Source of the DNA: Buchananella felis
Lineage (GTDB): Bacteria; Actinomycetota; Actinomycetes; Actinomycetales; Actinomycetaceae
NCBI RefSeq assembly: GCF_041380015.1
Contig: NZ_CP159978.1
DNA length: 64,000 nucleotides
Direction: 5' to 3' (one strand)
The stretch's first letter is position 1. Every line of letters begins with the position of its first letter. Made by a program: the position numbers and the translations under genes. Below are positions 6,980 through 14,992 of the stretch, piece by piece. The notes beneath the pieces were generated by a model. It did no database searches and was not told the origin of the DNA. It saw only the letters and a list, made by a program, of their open reading frames with translations.

Positions 6980-8710
6980 TCAGGCGAGGATCGCCAGGGA
7001 CTGGTAGGGGCTCAGGGCCACAACCTGGCGCTCAGGTGAGGCGGCAGCGTCGTAGTTGGAAATCAGCACCCGGCCGCCCACAAACTCGGCCGGAATCTCC
7101 ACCTCTGTGGGCGTGCCGTAGAAGTTGTTGAGCACCAGCAGGCGCTCACCGTCGTGCTCCCGCGTGTAGGCGAAAACCTGCGGGTGGTCCAGGGCGTGGG
7201 GAGCGAAGGTGCCGTACGCGATTAGCGGCCGCTCCTTGCGCAGGCCAATCAGGGCCCGGTAGTAGGGCAGGATCCTGCCGCCGGCCTCCTGCGCCTCCAC
7301 GTTGATGCGTTCCTGGTTGGTGGGGCGCAGCCACGGGGTCCCGCTGGTGAAGCCAGCGGTGGCGGAGGCGTCCCACTGCATCGGGGTGCGCGAGTTGTCG
7401 CGGGCCTTGGCGTGCACCACCGCGAACGCCTCCTGGCGGTCCATGCCGCCGGCCACCAGCTCCTCGAACGCGTTGATCGCCTCCACGTCCCGGTAGTCCT
7501 CGATGGAGGTGTAGTCCGGGTCGGTCATGCCGATCTCCTCACCCATGTACACGTACGGGGTGCCGCGCATGAGGTGGATGGTGGTGGCCAGCATGGTGGC
7601 GCTCTCCACCGGGTAGTTCACGACGTCGCCGAAGCGGTTGTTGGCGCGCGGCTGGTCGTGGTTGTTCCAGAACAGGGCGTTCCAGCCGCCCCCGGCCTGC
7701 ATCCCCACGCCCCACTCGGACAGGAGGCGCTTCAGGGCCGCGAAGTCGAAGGGGGTGCGCGTCCACTTCTTGCCGTCCAGGTAGTCCACCTTGAGGTGGT
7801 GGAAGTTGAAGGCCATGGACAGGGTGCGGCTTTCCGGGTTGGAGTAGAGAATGCACTTCTCGATCGAGGTGGAAGACATCTCCCCCACCGTCACGCTCTG
7901 CGGATCCTGCCCAAAGCTCGCCGCCGCCAGCTCGCGCAGGAAGGGCACCACTAGGGGGCCGTCGGTGTACATGGCGCGGTCGTCGGTGCCGGCAGGCGCG
8001 GAGGGCAGGTCCTGCGGCTTACCGATCAGGTTGATCACGTCGAAGCGGAAGCCGTGCACGCCCTTGTCCAGCCAGAACTTCACCACGGCGGCCATCTCCT
8101 GGCGGACGCGCGGGTTGTGCCAGTTCAGGTCCGCCTGGGTGACGTCGAAGAGGTGCAGGTAGTACAGGTCCGGGTCGCCGGCCTCCGCCCCGGCGGGGTT
8201 GAGCTCGAAGCCGTTTTCGGCCGCGCTTTGCGGGGTGATGCCGGTGCCAGCCGACTGCGCCGTGAACGGCGCCCACGCGTTGCCGCCGAACTTGGAGACC
8301 CAGTTGTTGGGCAGCTGGCCGTCCGGGCCGGCCGGGCGCAGGTAGTAGAAGTCCTGGTACTCCTTCTCCCCCGCCAGGGCCCGCTGGAACCACTCGTGCT
8401 GGGTGGAGGTGTGGTTCAGCACCATGTCCAGCATGACGCCGATGCCGTGGGCGCCCAGCGCGGCCACCAGCTCCTCGAAGTCCTCCATCGTGCCCAGGGA
8501 GGGGTTGATGGCGCGGTAGTCGGCGATGTCGTAGCCGTTGTCCCGCTGCGGCGAGACGAAGAACGGGTTGAACCACACCATGTCCACGCCGAGCGAGGCG
8601 ATGTAGGGCACCTTCTCGATGATGCCGCGCAGGTCGCCTACGCCCGAGCCCGTGGAATCCCGGAACGAACGAGGGTAGATCTGGTAGATCGTCTTGTCTT
8701 GGAAGCTCAT
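6980..8710 (-). CDS. treC: trehalose-6-phosphate hydrolase (alpha,alpha-phosphotrehalase)
   Basis: GH13 enzyme that hydrolyses imported trehalose 6-phosphate to glucose and glucose 6-phosphate. The 576-residue protein begins MSFQDKTIYQIYPRSFRDST and carries the GH13 regions: LDMVLNHTS, GFRFDVINLI (nucleophile Asp), VGEMSS (acid/base Glu) and NNHDQPR. The stretch NHTSTQHEWFQRALAG with FGGNAW is typical of phosphotrehalase rather than oligo-1,6-glucosidase. The ATG at 8710 has AAAGG seven bases upstream; the open frame continues far upstream but is low-complexity intergenic DNA. Cotranscribed with the PTS gene. Regulation by the adjacent LacI repressor is expected. Confidence 0.92.
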   Translation of the reverse strand: MSFQDKTIYQIYPRSFRDSTGSGVGDLRGIIEKVPYIASLGVDMVWFNPFFVSPQRDNGYDIADYRAINPSLGTMEDFEELVAALGAHGIGVMLDMVLNHTSTQHEWFQRALAGEKEYQDFYYLRPAGPDGQLPNNWVSKFGGNAWAPFTAQSAGTGITPQSAAENGFELNPAGAEAGDPDLYYLHLFDVTQADLNWHNPRVRQEMAAVVKFWLDKGVHGFRFDVINLIGKPQDLPSAPAGTDDRAMYTDGPLVVPFLRELAAASFGQDPQSVTVGEMSSTSIEKCILYSNPESRTLSMAFNFHHLKVDYLDGKKWTRTPFDFAALKRLLSEWGVGMQAGGGWNALFWNNHDQPRANNRFGDVVNYPVESATMLATTIHLMRGTPYVYMGEEIGMTDPDYTSIEDYRDVEAINAFEELVAGGMDRQEAFAVVHAKARDNSRTPMQWDASATAGFTSGTPWLRPTNQERINVEAQEAGGRILPYYRALIGLRKERPLIAYGTFAPHALDHPQVFAYTREHDGERLLVLNNFYGTPTEVEIPAEFVGGRVLISNYDAAASPERQVVALSPYQSLAILA

Positions 8711-8799
8711 CGTTAGCCTTTCGCCGCCGGTCAGCCGCCGCCCACCAGGGAGCGGTTTGTGATTTTCACGATATTTGCGGGCCGGTCGCCGCGATAGGC

Positions 8800-8850
8800 G
8801 TTTGCGCGGTTTTGTTGCGTGTTTGCGCAGTTTGTTGCGCGTTTGCGTGG
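8800..8850 (+). repeat. tandem repeat, ~20-21-bp units, upstream of treC
   Basis: Two and a half units beginning GTTTGCGC(G/A)GTTT, starting at 8800, 8821 and 8841. They lie ~100 bp upstream of the treC start, so they could include operator half-sites for the LacI-type repressor, although a symmetric site with central CG is not clear. Confidence 0.5.
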
Positions 8851-8872
8851 GACCGTTGCGTTGCCTGCGGGC

Positions 8873-9106
8873 GGACGACGTTGCCGCCCGGCCTTGCGGA
8901 GAGCCCGGCGCCGTTGCATCTGGCCGCATGCGGGGAGAGGCGAGGTTGCCGCCCGGCCCCAGTGCAGGGATGGACGACGTTGCTGCCCGGCCCGGCGCAG
9001 CGGCGGCGCGAGCGCGAGGCGGCCATGCGAGAGCCGGGCGCGCTAGGGGCGGCCGGCCGAGGGGCGGCCTACCGTGCGCGGCGGCCGGCGGGACGTCGGC
9101 CACCCC
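8873..9106. repeat. cluster of dispersed GGACGACGTT motifs, copies 2-4
   Basis: Two forward copies (GGACGACGTTGCCGCCCG at 8873 and GGACGACGTTGCTGCCCG at 8972), a partial one at 8943, and one reversed copy at about 9083-9106. Together with the tandem repeat they fill most of the 429-bp gap between treC and the LacI gene; no protein gene is supported there. Confidence 0.55.
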
Positions 9107-9139
9107 ACAGGTTGAGGGCACGGCGCTCCGGGCGGGCGG

Positions 9140-10171
9140 CTAGGCGGAGGGGCGGCGGGTGGTCTGGCGCACCACCAGGCGCGTGGGCAGCGTGATCGGG
9201 GCCGGGGTGGGAGCGGAGGGGGCGGCGGCAAGGATACGCAGGGCGAGCTCGGCGGCCCGCTGGCCCTGCTCGCGCGCCGGCTGCGCGATCGTGGTCAGCC
9301 CCAGCATGGCGGCCACGGGGTGACCGTCCACGCCAACCACGCAGACGTCCCCCGGGATATCCACGCCCACCTGGCGGAAGGTGGCGATCATGTCCGCGGC
9401 GATCTCGTCGGAGGAGCAGATAATTCCTTGCGGCAGTTCCTCGCTGGCCAGCAGCATCTCGGCGGCGGCGCGGCCCGGCTCGCGGCTGAAGGGGGCGTGC
9501 ACAAAGCGCGGCGTCAGGCCCGCCTTCTCCATCGCCTGTTTGTAGCCCAGGCCGCGCCGGTGGGTAGCCACACCGTAGGTGCCCTCGTGGTCAAGGCAGC
9601 CCACGTAGGCGATCGAAGTCAGGCCGACGTTGCGCAGGTAGTTGGTGGCCATGTGCCCGACGGCGACGTCGTCTATGCCCACGCTCGCCACCCCGTCCAC
9701 CACCGTGCCGGCGATCACCACGGGGACCGGCAGGGCGTTCAGGGCCTGGACCGAGATGTCCCGCGGGGCGGGCACCAGGATCACCAGGTCGGTCTCGTCG
9801 GCCAGGTTCGGCCCGGCCAGGAAGCTCGCCCGGGCGGAGGCGGACAGGCCCTGCTTCACGCGCAGCGAGGCGTCCAGCGGGCCAAGCACGTCGTGGATCC
9901 CGGCCAGAATCGAACCGAACACCCAACGATCCGACTCCGGGACCACCGCCGTGATCCGGGCGGGTGGCGCAGCGGGCGGTGTGCTGGCGGGGTGCGGATC
10001 AGAGGGCGTCGGGCCCAGGTAGCCGAGGCGGCGGGCGATCGCCAGGATCTCCTCGCGCTTCTGGGCGGACACGCCGGGGGCGCCGCTCAGCGCCCGCGAG
10101 ACCGTAGAGACGGCAACGCCGGCGGCGGCTGCGATGTCAGCCATTGCAACGTTGCTGTCGGTGGGCGCCAT
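9140..10171 (-). CDS. LacI-family transcriptional regulator of the trehalose operon
   Basis: A 343-residue repressor. The N-terminal helix-turn-helix and hinge (residues ~8-60) read MADIAAAAGVAVSTVSRALS, then GAPGVSAQKREEILAIARRLGY-type sequence. The rest is a periplasmic-binding-protein-like effector domain with IICSSDEIAADMIATFRQVG and DVCVVGVDGHP. It lies upstream of treC and the PTS gene in the same orientation, so local repression relieved by trehalose or trehalose 6-phosphate is the simplest role. The effector is inferred from neighbours only. Confidence 0.88.
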   Translation of the reverse strand: MAPTDSNVAMADIAAAAGVAVSTVSRALSGAPGVSAQKREEILAIARRLGYLGPTPSDPHPASTPPAAPPARITAVVPESDRWVFGSILAGIHDVLGPLDASLRVKQGLSASARASFLAGPNLADETDLVILVPAPRDISVQALNALPVPVVIAGTVVDGVASVGIDDVAVGHMATNYLRNVGLTSIAYVGCLDHEGTYGVATHRRGLGYKQAMEKAGLTPRFVHAPFSREPGRAAAEMLLASEELPQGIICSSDEIAADMIATFRQVGVDIPGDVCVVGVDGHPVAAMLGLTTIAQPAREQGQRAAELALRILAAAPSAPTPAPITLPTRLVVRQTTRRPSA

Positions 10172-10227
10172 GGCGCTACCTTCTCACGGGGTCGTTGGGC
10201 GGGCAAGCAAAAGCGTCCGGGTGGCGG

Positions 10228-10584
10228 CTAGCGGCTAGATGCGGTGTCTTGCCCGGTCCAGTCGGGGCCCGGCCCCAGCAGGAACTCCCATTCGCGCCTA
10301 ATCAGGCTGTCCTCGAACTCGAAGATGTCCAGGGAGCGGTTGCCGTCGCTGTCGATCAGGAGGGCCGCCACCGTTTGCCCGTCGGCGGAGGGCAGCAGCT
10401 GGTGCGCGCGGAAGGTGGCGCTGGAGCCCGCGTAGGCGGCCTGGATCCGCCGCAGGTATGCCTCGCGGCCTTGGATGACGTCTCCGCCCAGGTGCCACTC
10501 GACCTCCGGGTGCAGGAAGGTTGCATAGCGGTTCCAGTCCCGCCGGTTTTCGACGGCGAAGAACTGGGCAAGAACGTCGCGCAC
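10228..10584 (-). CDS. SnoaL/NTF2-like small protein
   Basis: A 118-residue protein with the cystatin-like fold pattern of SnoaL polyketide-cyclase-like proteins: MRDVLAQFFAVENRRDWNRY, then YATFLHPEVEWHLGG, IQGREAYLRRIQAAYAG, and beta strands (VAALLIDSDGNRSLDIFEFE). Such proteins serve as isomerases, cyclases or ligand carriers, but most are uncharacterised. It lies 56 bp upstream of the LacI gene on the same strand and may share its transcript. Substrate unknown. Confidence 0.75.
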   Translation of the reverse strand: MRDVLAQFFAVENRRDWNRYATFLHPEVEWHLGGDVIQGREAYLRRIQAAYAGSSATFRAHQLLPSADGQTVAALLIDSDGNRSLDIFEFEDSLIRREWEFLLGPGPDWTGQDTASSR

Positions 10585-10668
10585 GGCAACAGCCTAACGG
10601 GCTGGGGCGAGGTCAGGCCGAGGCCGTGGCCAGGCGGGGCCAAGGACAGTCAGAGGCCAGCTGCGAGT

Positions 10669-10716
10669 CAGACTGCAAGCCAGACTGCAAATCAGACTGC
10701 AAGCCAGACTCAAAAT
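10669..10716 (+). repeat. four tandem 12-bp units (CAGACTGCAAGC)
   Basis: Exact 12-bp periodicity: CAGACTGCAAGC, CAGACTGCAAAT, CAGACTGCAAGC, CAGACTCAAAAT. Each of the first three carries ACTGCAA; the opposite heptamer TTGCAGT recurs three times at about 10752-10786. The 10585-10976 gap has no gene but is the promoter region of the AlbA/HATPase gene, so this resembles a multi-site operator. Confidence 0.75.
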
Positions 10717-10751
10717 CTGGCGCACACTCAAACCACAGACTCAGAGTTTTG

Positions 10752-10790
10752 CAGTGTTACTTGCAGTCTCTTGCAGTGTGAGGTGGCGAC
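10752..10790 (+). promoter_or_regulatory. three TTGCAGT direct repeats, inverse of the upstream array
   Basis: TTGCAGTGTTAC, TTGCAGTCTC and TTGCAGTGTG follow each other, inverted relative to the ACTGCAA units 40 bp upstream. Seven heptamers in ~120 bp suggest cooperative binding of one regulator. Inference from spacing only. Confidence 0.4.
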
Positions 10791-10976
10791 AAACATACGA
10801 GCGGCGAAGGAATCGCCGATGCGGCCCACCAGAGCCTCAGCGAACTCTGAAGAAGCGCAACGATTCCCGGGCAGGTCGCGCCCCAGGCGGCTTCCGCATT
10901 GCCCGACCGCACCAGACTGAGAAAGACACTACAAATGACACTCAAACGTTCACAGTCTTAGTTGTAGTCTTGTCAC

Positions 10977-12575
10977 ATGGAGTGGGACGAGCAAGATCTA
11001 CACCGGGTCCTTACCGAGCTGCGCCTGCGACGCGGCGACACAACTTCTGTTGAAGTCAAGCGCGCGGCAGGCGGCGTCCCACGTATGCCAGAAACACTGT
11101 GTGCATTCGCGAATATGCCAAATGGAGGCACTGCCGTCCTCGGTGTCGACGAAGCCGACGGACGTTTTGAAGCGGTAGGTGTACACGACGTAGCGAACCT
11201 GGAGGCTGGCCTAGCTGCTCAGGCTCGTTCCGCAGTGACACCTTCTCCTCATCTGGAGTTCCAGACCTTTGAGGTGGATGGGAAGACCGTAGAGGTAGTT
11301 CACGTTTCGCCCCTTCGCCTCACGGACAAGCCTGCATTTACTGGGGGCCGCGCTTATCTGCGGCAAGCCGACGGCGATTACGCCATGCAGCCCCATGAGC
11401 TCCGCATGATCGAGGTTGCCAAGCTGCACGTGGACGAGCAGGTTGACTACGACATCGCGCCTGTCCAGGGCCACAGCCAAGAAGACCTCGATGCGAACCT
11501 GGTTACCAGCTATGTAGAGGCTGTTCGCACCCATGCCCGTCGGCTGCGTGACATGACTGATGAACAAATCCTTCGCGCGACCAACGTCTTGACAGCCTCC
11601 GGCGAGCCGACCGTTGCCGGGCTGTACGCGTTGGGCCACTATCCGCAAGGGCATTTCCCGGCCCTCACCGTCACTGCCGCTGTGCAGCTGCCGGGCGGCG
11701 AGGGTAGCGCACGCAACCGCAATTTGGAGGACTTCACTGGCCCTCTTCCAGTCTTGCTGAGCGACTCGCTCGGATGGGTGGAGGAGAATCTGGCTTCCAT
11801 CAACCGTTACCGCCCCGATGGCCACATGGAAGTAGTCCCCGAGCTGCCCTTGAACGCTGTGCGCGAGCTGATCACCAACGCCCTAGTACATCGGGACCTT
11901 GGACCAAACACCTTGGGAATGGGCAAGCAGGTCCAGATCAGGATCACGCCAAAGAGCCTGTTCATTCAAAGCCCCGGCGGACTGAAGGGTGTTTCACTTT
12001 CGCAGCTGGAGAGTGTGGAGCACGCCCAGGCAGCCGTGAACCAACGGCTCTACCAAATCGCCAAACGCCTCACGACACCTGACGGTGGCTCGGTCATCGA
12101 AGGGGAGGGCGGGGGCATACGTGAGGTGTTCCGCTCAGCCCAGGAGCGCGGGCTTCACCGGCCACAGCTAATCGACACTGGCGTGCAGTTCAAGGCGTTA
12201 CTTTGGCGCCCACTGGAAGGGGAAACGGATGAGGGGGCCCCGAGCGAGCCACACCGGGTCACTTTGTTGCCCGGCGAGAAGAACGTTGATCCTCTAGAGG
12301 TATCTGCACAGGCAGGTGCCTCGAGTACGACCGCACCGCTTTACCTGGCTAGCTCCGCGCCGACTGTGAATGAACCGGTAGTGCTCTCAGCGCTGGTCAG
12401 GAATCCCGGCCCGCATACGATCCACGAGCTCGCGGCGGCCACGGGCTTGACCCTCGGCCAGCTGCGCTACGCATTGGCTAAACCTCTGCGCGAGGGAATC
12501 GTTGTCATGGAAGGAGGCCAAGGCCTGAAGTCCACCAGGTACAGCGTCAAATCCCAGACCAATATGGGCCGCTGA
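10977..12575 (+). CDS. AlbA_2/Schlafen-type DNA-binding protein with HATPase domain
   Basis: A 532-residue protein of the family often named RecG-like or transcriptional regulator. The N-terminal AlbA_2 (Schlafen) domain (about 15-145) contains EVKRAAGGVPRMPETLCAFANMPNGGTAVLGV-type sequence; the middle (about 260-400) is a HATPase_c_4 domain with LPLNAVRELITNALVHRDL and GEGGGIREVF. Residues ~465-520 form a winged helix (HTIHELAAATGLTLGQLRYA). It is not RecG helicase. Such genes are common in accessory regions, and some Schlafen-like proteins act in phage defence. The promoter region carries an array of TTGCAGT sites. Partner genes are not evident. Confidence 0.82.
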   Translation: MEWDEQDLHRVLTELRLRRGDTTSVEVKRAAGGVPRMPETLCAFANMPNGGTAVLGVDEADGRFEAVGVHDVANLEAGLAAQARSAVTPSPHLEFQTFEVDGKTVEVVHVSPLRLTDKPAFTGGRAYLRQADGDYAMQPHELRMIEVAKLHVDEQVDYDIAPVQGHSQEDLDANLVTSYVEAVRTHARRLRDMTDEQILRATNVLTASGEPTVAGLYALGHYPQGHFPALTVTAAVQLPGGEGSARNRNLEDFTGPLPVLLSDSLGWVEENLASINRYRPDGHMEVVPELPLNAVRELITNALVHRDLGPNTLGMGKQVQIRITPKSLFIQSPGGLKGVSLSQLESVEHAQAAVNQRLYQIAKRLTTPDGGSVIEGEGGGIREVFRSAQERGLHRPQLIDTGVQFKALLWRPLEGETDEGAPSEPHRVTLLPGEKNVDPLEVSAQAGASSTTAPLYLASSAPTVNEPVVLSALVRNPGPHTIHELAAATGLTLGQLRYALAKPLREGIVVMEGGQGLKSTRYSVKSQTNMGR

Positions 12576-12633
12576 GTGCGCTTTCTCCCCGAAGGGCTCG
12601 ATGACACCACCACCGACGGTGTGGCGAACTGGG

Positions 12634-12936
12634 TCAAGCGACCTGCAGCGGCGTGATGAAATCGATCTGGTCCCCGGCAAGGTCCCTGGCCAGATCGAGC
12701 TCGTACTGGCTCTGAAGGTTGGTCCAGAACTCCGCCGTGGTGCCGAAGTACTTTGCCAGCCGCAAGGCGGTGTCCGCCGTGATCCCCCTCTTGCCGTGCA
12801 CGATCTCGTTGATGCGACGCGGAGGCACACCGATGGAAACAGCAAGCCTGTTCTGGGTGATCCCAAGACCGGTAATGAAGTCCTCCATGAGCACCTCGCC
12901 CGGGTGGATCGGAGGAATCAGGTCAGTGGTAGTCAA
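12634..12936 (-). CDS. higA: HigA-type antitoxin
   Basis: A 100-residue XRE-family antitoxin of the HigA addiction-module family. It starts with the signature IHPGEVLMEDFI and has the helix-turn-helix LGITQNRLAVSIGVPPRRIN with EIVHGKRGITADTALRLAKY following. It overlaps the toxin gene by 14 bp (toxin first), the usual order for higBA. The antitoxin neutralises the toxin and represses the operon. Confidence 0.92.
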   Translation of the reverse strand: MTTTDLIPPIHPGEVLMEDFITGLGITQNRLAVSIGVPPRRINEIVHGKRGITADTALRLAKYFGTTAEFWTNLQSQYELDLARDLAGDQIDFITPLQVA

Positions 12937-13204
12937 CGATCTCCACCTCCTCTGGACCAGCGGCGGTCCACACGAAGCAGATGCGCCACTGGTCGTTGAT
13001 TCTGATGCTGTGCTGCCCGGATCGATCGCCCTTTAGGGCTTCGAGCCGGTTCCCGGGCGGAACCCGTAGGTCGTCAAGAGAGGCAGCAGCCCCTACTTGC
13101 CGCAACTTACGCAGTGCGACTCGCTGGATCCTGGGATCTAGCGATGGAACACGCTCCCGTCGCCACAATCGCTCGGTGTCCTTGTTGCCGAACGATCTGA
13201 TCAC
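12923..13204 (-). CDS. higB: HigB-type mRNA interferase toxin (RelE superfamily)
   Basis: A 93-residue ribosome-dependent RNase toxin. It begins MIRSFGNKDTERLWRRERVP and has the HigB core RVALRKLRQVGAAASLDDLR, PPGNRLEALKGDRSGQHSIR, INDQWRICFVW and a final VEIVDYH, matching complete family length and retaining the basic residues and C-terminal Tyr-His. Translationally overlapped with the antitoxin. Its promoter region overlaps the outermost copy of the ychF-tail repeat, so the pair borders the integrated region. Confidence 0.92.
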   Translation of the reverse strand: MIRSFGNKDTERLWRRERVPSLDPRIQRVALRKLRQVGAAASLDDLRVPPGNRLEALKGDRSGQHSIRINDQWRICFVWTAAGPEEVEIVDYH

Positions 13205-13232
13205 AGCAGAATCCTATACCGGATCTCGTTAA

Positions 13233-13247
13233 TAACGCTAGACGTTA
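13233..13247. promoter_or_regulatory. inverted repeat in the higBA promoter
   Basis: TAACG-CTAGA-CGTTA, 29 bp upstream of the toxin start, is a candidate HigA operator. Its right arm lies inside the ychF-tail repeat copy at 13238. Confidence 0.4.
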
Positions 13248-13262
13248 AGCCGGAAGTCCACT
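13238..13262 (+). repeat. ychF 3'-end repeat, copy 4 (outermost att-like site)
   Basis: About 22 of 25 bases match the 3' end of ychF at 18511 (core ACGTTAAGCCGGAAGTCCAC here against ACGTTAAACCGGAATTCCAC there). Same orientation as the genuine end, so it is a direct repeat marking the far boundary of the island. Confidence 0.65.
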
Positions 13263-13318
13263 CTCTTACTGGCACAGCAAAACCAAGTCCAGGCAAGCTC
13301 TGAGGATGAATCACTGCC

Positions 13319-14335
13319 CTAGTCCAGCTTGTCGAACGCCGGCTTCGGGGCAATCACTGGCATTCGCGTCTCGTTCATCGTCAGCCACGCCGGGGCATCG
13401 ACCGAAACTAGCTTCCGGTCTACCGCGATGAGGTTCTGCTGGGCAGCTTCATCGAGCGCGTCTAGTATCTCTACAACCCTGGCTTTCTCATACCGTTCCA
13501 GCTGCTCCTGAACTTGCTGTGCTTTGACACTGGGCTTGTAATAGTAGAGTCCCCGATCATGGCGACCGGCGGTTAGAATTGCCTCGGCGACCGCTTCGTA
13601 TGCGTCGTTGAAGAGACCCATGAACCCGTCCGGGTCGGGAAGTGCAACAAGGTGCAGTGTCTTCCAACGCAGGTAACCACTCTTGAGGTCCCGCGCCTCA
13701 GGAACTATGGCCACCCGCAGGCCGGCGCCATCTTCCAGCTGGTGCCAGTTGCTCTTAATTGTCGCTGCAGCATACTTCTGCTTACCTTGAATGCCGAGAA
13801 AAATATCAGTCTTCCAGACCTTCTTGATCCTTTTAGCCAACTCTTCTTCTCCTGCCACTCCCTTGGCAGCGACTCGAACCCAAGAATCGAACACGAAAGG
13901 CCTCCCAGATCCATCAGGGAGTAGAACAGCCTCACCACCAGCATTCTTGACAACAGCATCAGTGAAACCAAGGTGCCTAGCGCGCTCGTGCCCGAACATC
14001 AGGGAAGTCGGTTCGTCAATTCCTGAGAAGGAACTAGGGCTCACCTTTTTCAGGGCGTGAATGACGTAATCAATCACGCGAGGTTCACCACCTAAGATCG
14101 CTTCGTGGACGGCCCACTCGAACCCGTCGCCACGAGCACCTTTATCACGATGCAAGCGCGCAACCTTGGCCAACTGCCGAAATGTCACATCGACCCGATC
14201 ACAATTCAGATCTTCCAGGTCCGCCTGCGACAGCCCATCCAGGTGAGAACGGAGTACAGAGCGCGAAACTGCATACAAAGCACGTCCGTACTCACCTACC
14301 GGCTCCACCTGACGAAGAAAGGTAACATCTGCCAT
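13319..14335 (-). CDS. unrecognised protein, possible PD-(D/E)XK-type nuclease
   Basis: A 338-residue soluble protein that I do not recognise. The first ~90 residues are helical (LRQVEPVGEYGRALYAVSRS). A stretch with nuclease character follows: GDGFEWAVHEAI (Glu), then KKVWKTDIFLGIQGKQKYAA with Asp and ATIKSN with Lys, in the order Glu, Asp, x, Lys expected for a restriction-like fold; the C-terminal third is helical (KAQQVQEQLERYEKARVVEI). Its base composition is visibly less GC-rich than its neighbours. It is the only gene between two copies of the ychF-tail repeat, next to HigBA and a Gabija-type operon, so a defence or mobile-element role is plausible. Function not established. Confidence 0.7.
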   Translation of the reverse strand: MADVTFLRQVEPVGEYGRALYAVSRSVLRSHLDGLSQADLEDLNCDRVDVTFRQLAKVARLHRDKGARGDGFEWAVHEAILGGEPRVIDYVIHALKKVSPSSFSGIDEPTSLMFGHERARHLGFTDAVVKNAGGEAVLLPDGSGRPFVFDSWVRVAAKGVAGEEELAKRIKKVWKTDIFLGIQGKQKYAAATIKSNWHQLEDGAGLRVAIVPEARDLKSGYLRWKTLHLVALPDPDGFMGLFNDAYEAVAEAILTAGRHDRGLYYYKPSVKAQQVQEQLERYEKARVVEILDALDEAAQQNLIAVDRKLVSVDAPAWLTMNETRMPVIAPKPAFDKLD

Positions 14336-14370
14336 CGACTACTTCCTCCCACAGAGAATACAACTGAAGC

Positions 14371-14396
14371 ATACGTTAAACTTGAACCTCCACGGC
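14371..14396 (+). repeat. ychF 3'-end repeat, copy 3 (diverged)
   Basis: ATACGTTAAAC, then TTGAAC and CTCCAC: matches the ychF tail in its first half and, after a one-base insertion, in its TCCAC end. Weaker than the other copies but in the same orientation and just upstream of the nuclease-like gene. Confidence 0.4.
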
Positions 14397-14539
14397 ATCA
14401 CAGCTCTAATTAGAGCAGACGTATGCCCATTTGCATTTTATCGCTAACTCTCGCGCCTGGACTTCTCACGCTCACCAAGGGGCCAGTTTAGTGACTCTTG
14501 CCAATCATCGGTGGAATTGAGGCCTGAACCCTATGTGTT

Positions 14540-14660
14540 TAGGAGTGCTCTGCGGGTGCAGTTGGTGAGGTTTCAAAAGCCCCGCGCGGTGCCGCGTAGG
14601 TGTTCCAGGCGGCCGTTGATTGCTTCGGTAGGGCCGTTGCTTGCCCTGGGGTCATCGGGG
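14540..14660 (-). pseudogene. remnant of an ISL3-type transposase C-terminus
   Basis: On the minus strand one frame reads SNGPTEAINGRLEHLRGTAR then GF, a stop, NLTNCTRRALL. This is the conserved C-terminal motif of ISL3-family transposases (normally GFRNLTNY) with the arginine codon changed to a stop. No upstream catalytic part remains. The surrounding 14336-14992 gap has no other gene and carries two ychF-tail repeats. Confidence 0.7.
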
Positions 14661-14920
14661 ACGGCCGCATGTCAACGGATCGGCGCCAAAACAGTCCGGT
14701 GCTGAAAATACTTCCCCTACATCCTCCCCTGAGAAGATCCACAAGACTTAGTTCACTTGGGCCACCCAACTATGCAAACTTGAGCATCGCTAGTTAGCAA
14801 ACTTGAGCACCTCAGCAGCACAACCGCGAGTCGATCAACCTGCTAAACACGCCAAGATTCTGGGTCAGGCTTCAAAGCTGCGGAATCAGCTTCCAGACAC
14901 GACCAACAGGGCAAGCGCAC

Positions 14921-14942
14921 ACACGTTAAACCGGAACTCCAC
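14921..14942 (+). repeat. ychF 3'-end repeat, copy 2
   Basis: 21 of 22 bases match the true ychF end (ACGTTAAACCGGAACTCCAC against ACGTTAAACCGGAATTCCAC). It lies 51 bp beyond the stop codon of the helicase gene, so the two-gene defence operon is exactly framed by this copy and the genuine ychF end. Confidence 0.8.
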
Positions 14943-14992
14943 TTCAGAGCCACAACCCAAGACACACTTCCATGACCGTTACACGCAGGAAG

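Noticed and set aside
8711..9121. N-terminal extension of the trehalose-6-phosphate hydrolase
   Set aside because: The open frame continues, but the sequence is Arg/Pro/Ala-rich intergenic repeat DNA and a good ribosome-binding site precedes the ATG at 8710.
10977..12575. RecG helicase
   Set aside because: No helicase motifs; the protein has AlbA_2 and HATPase domains, which are often mislabelled as RecG-like.
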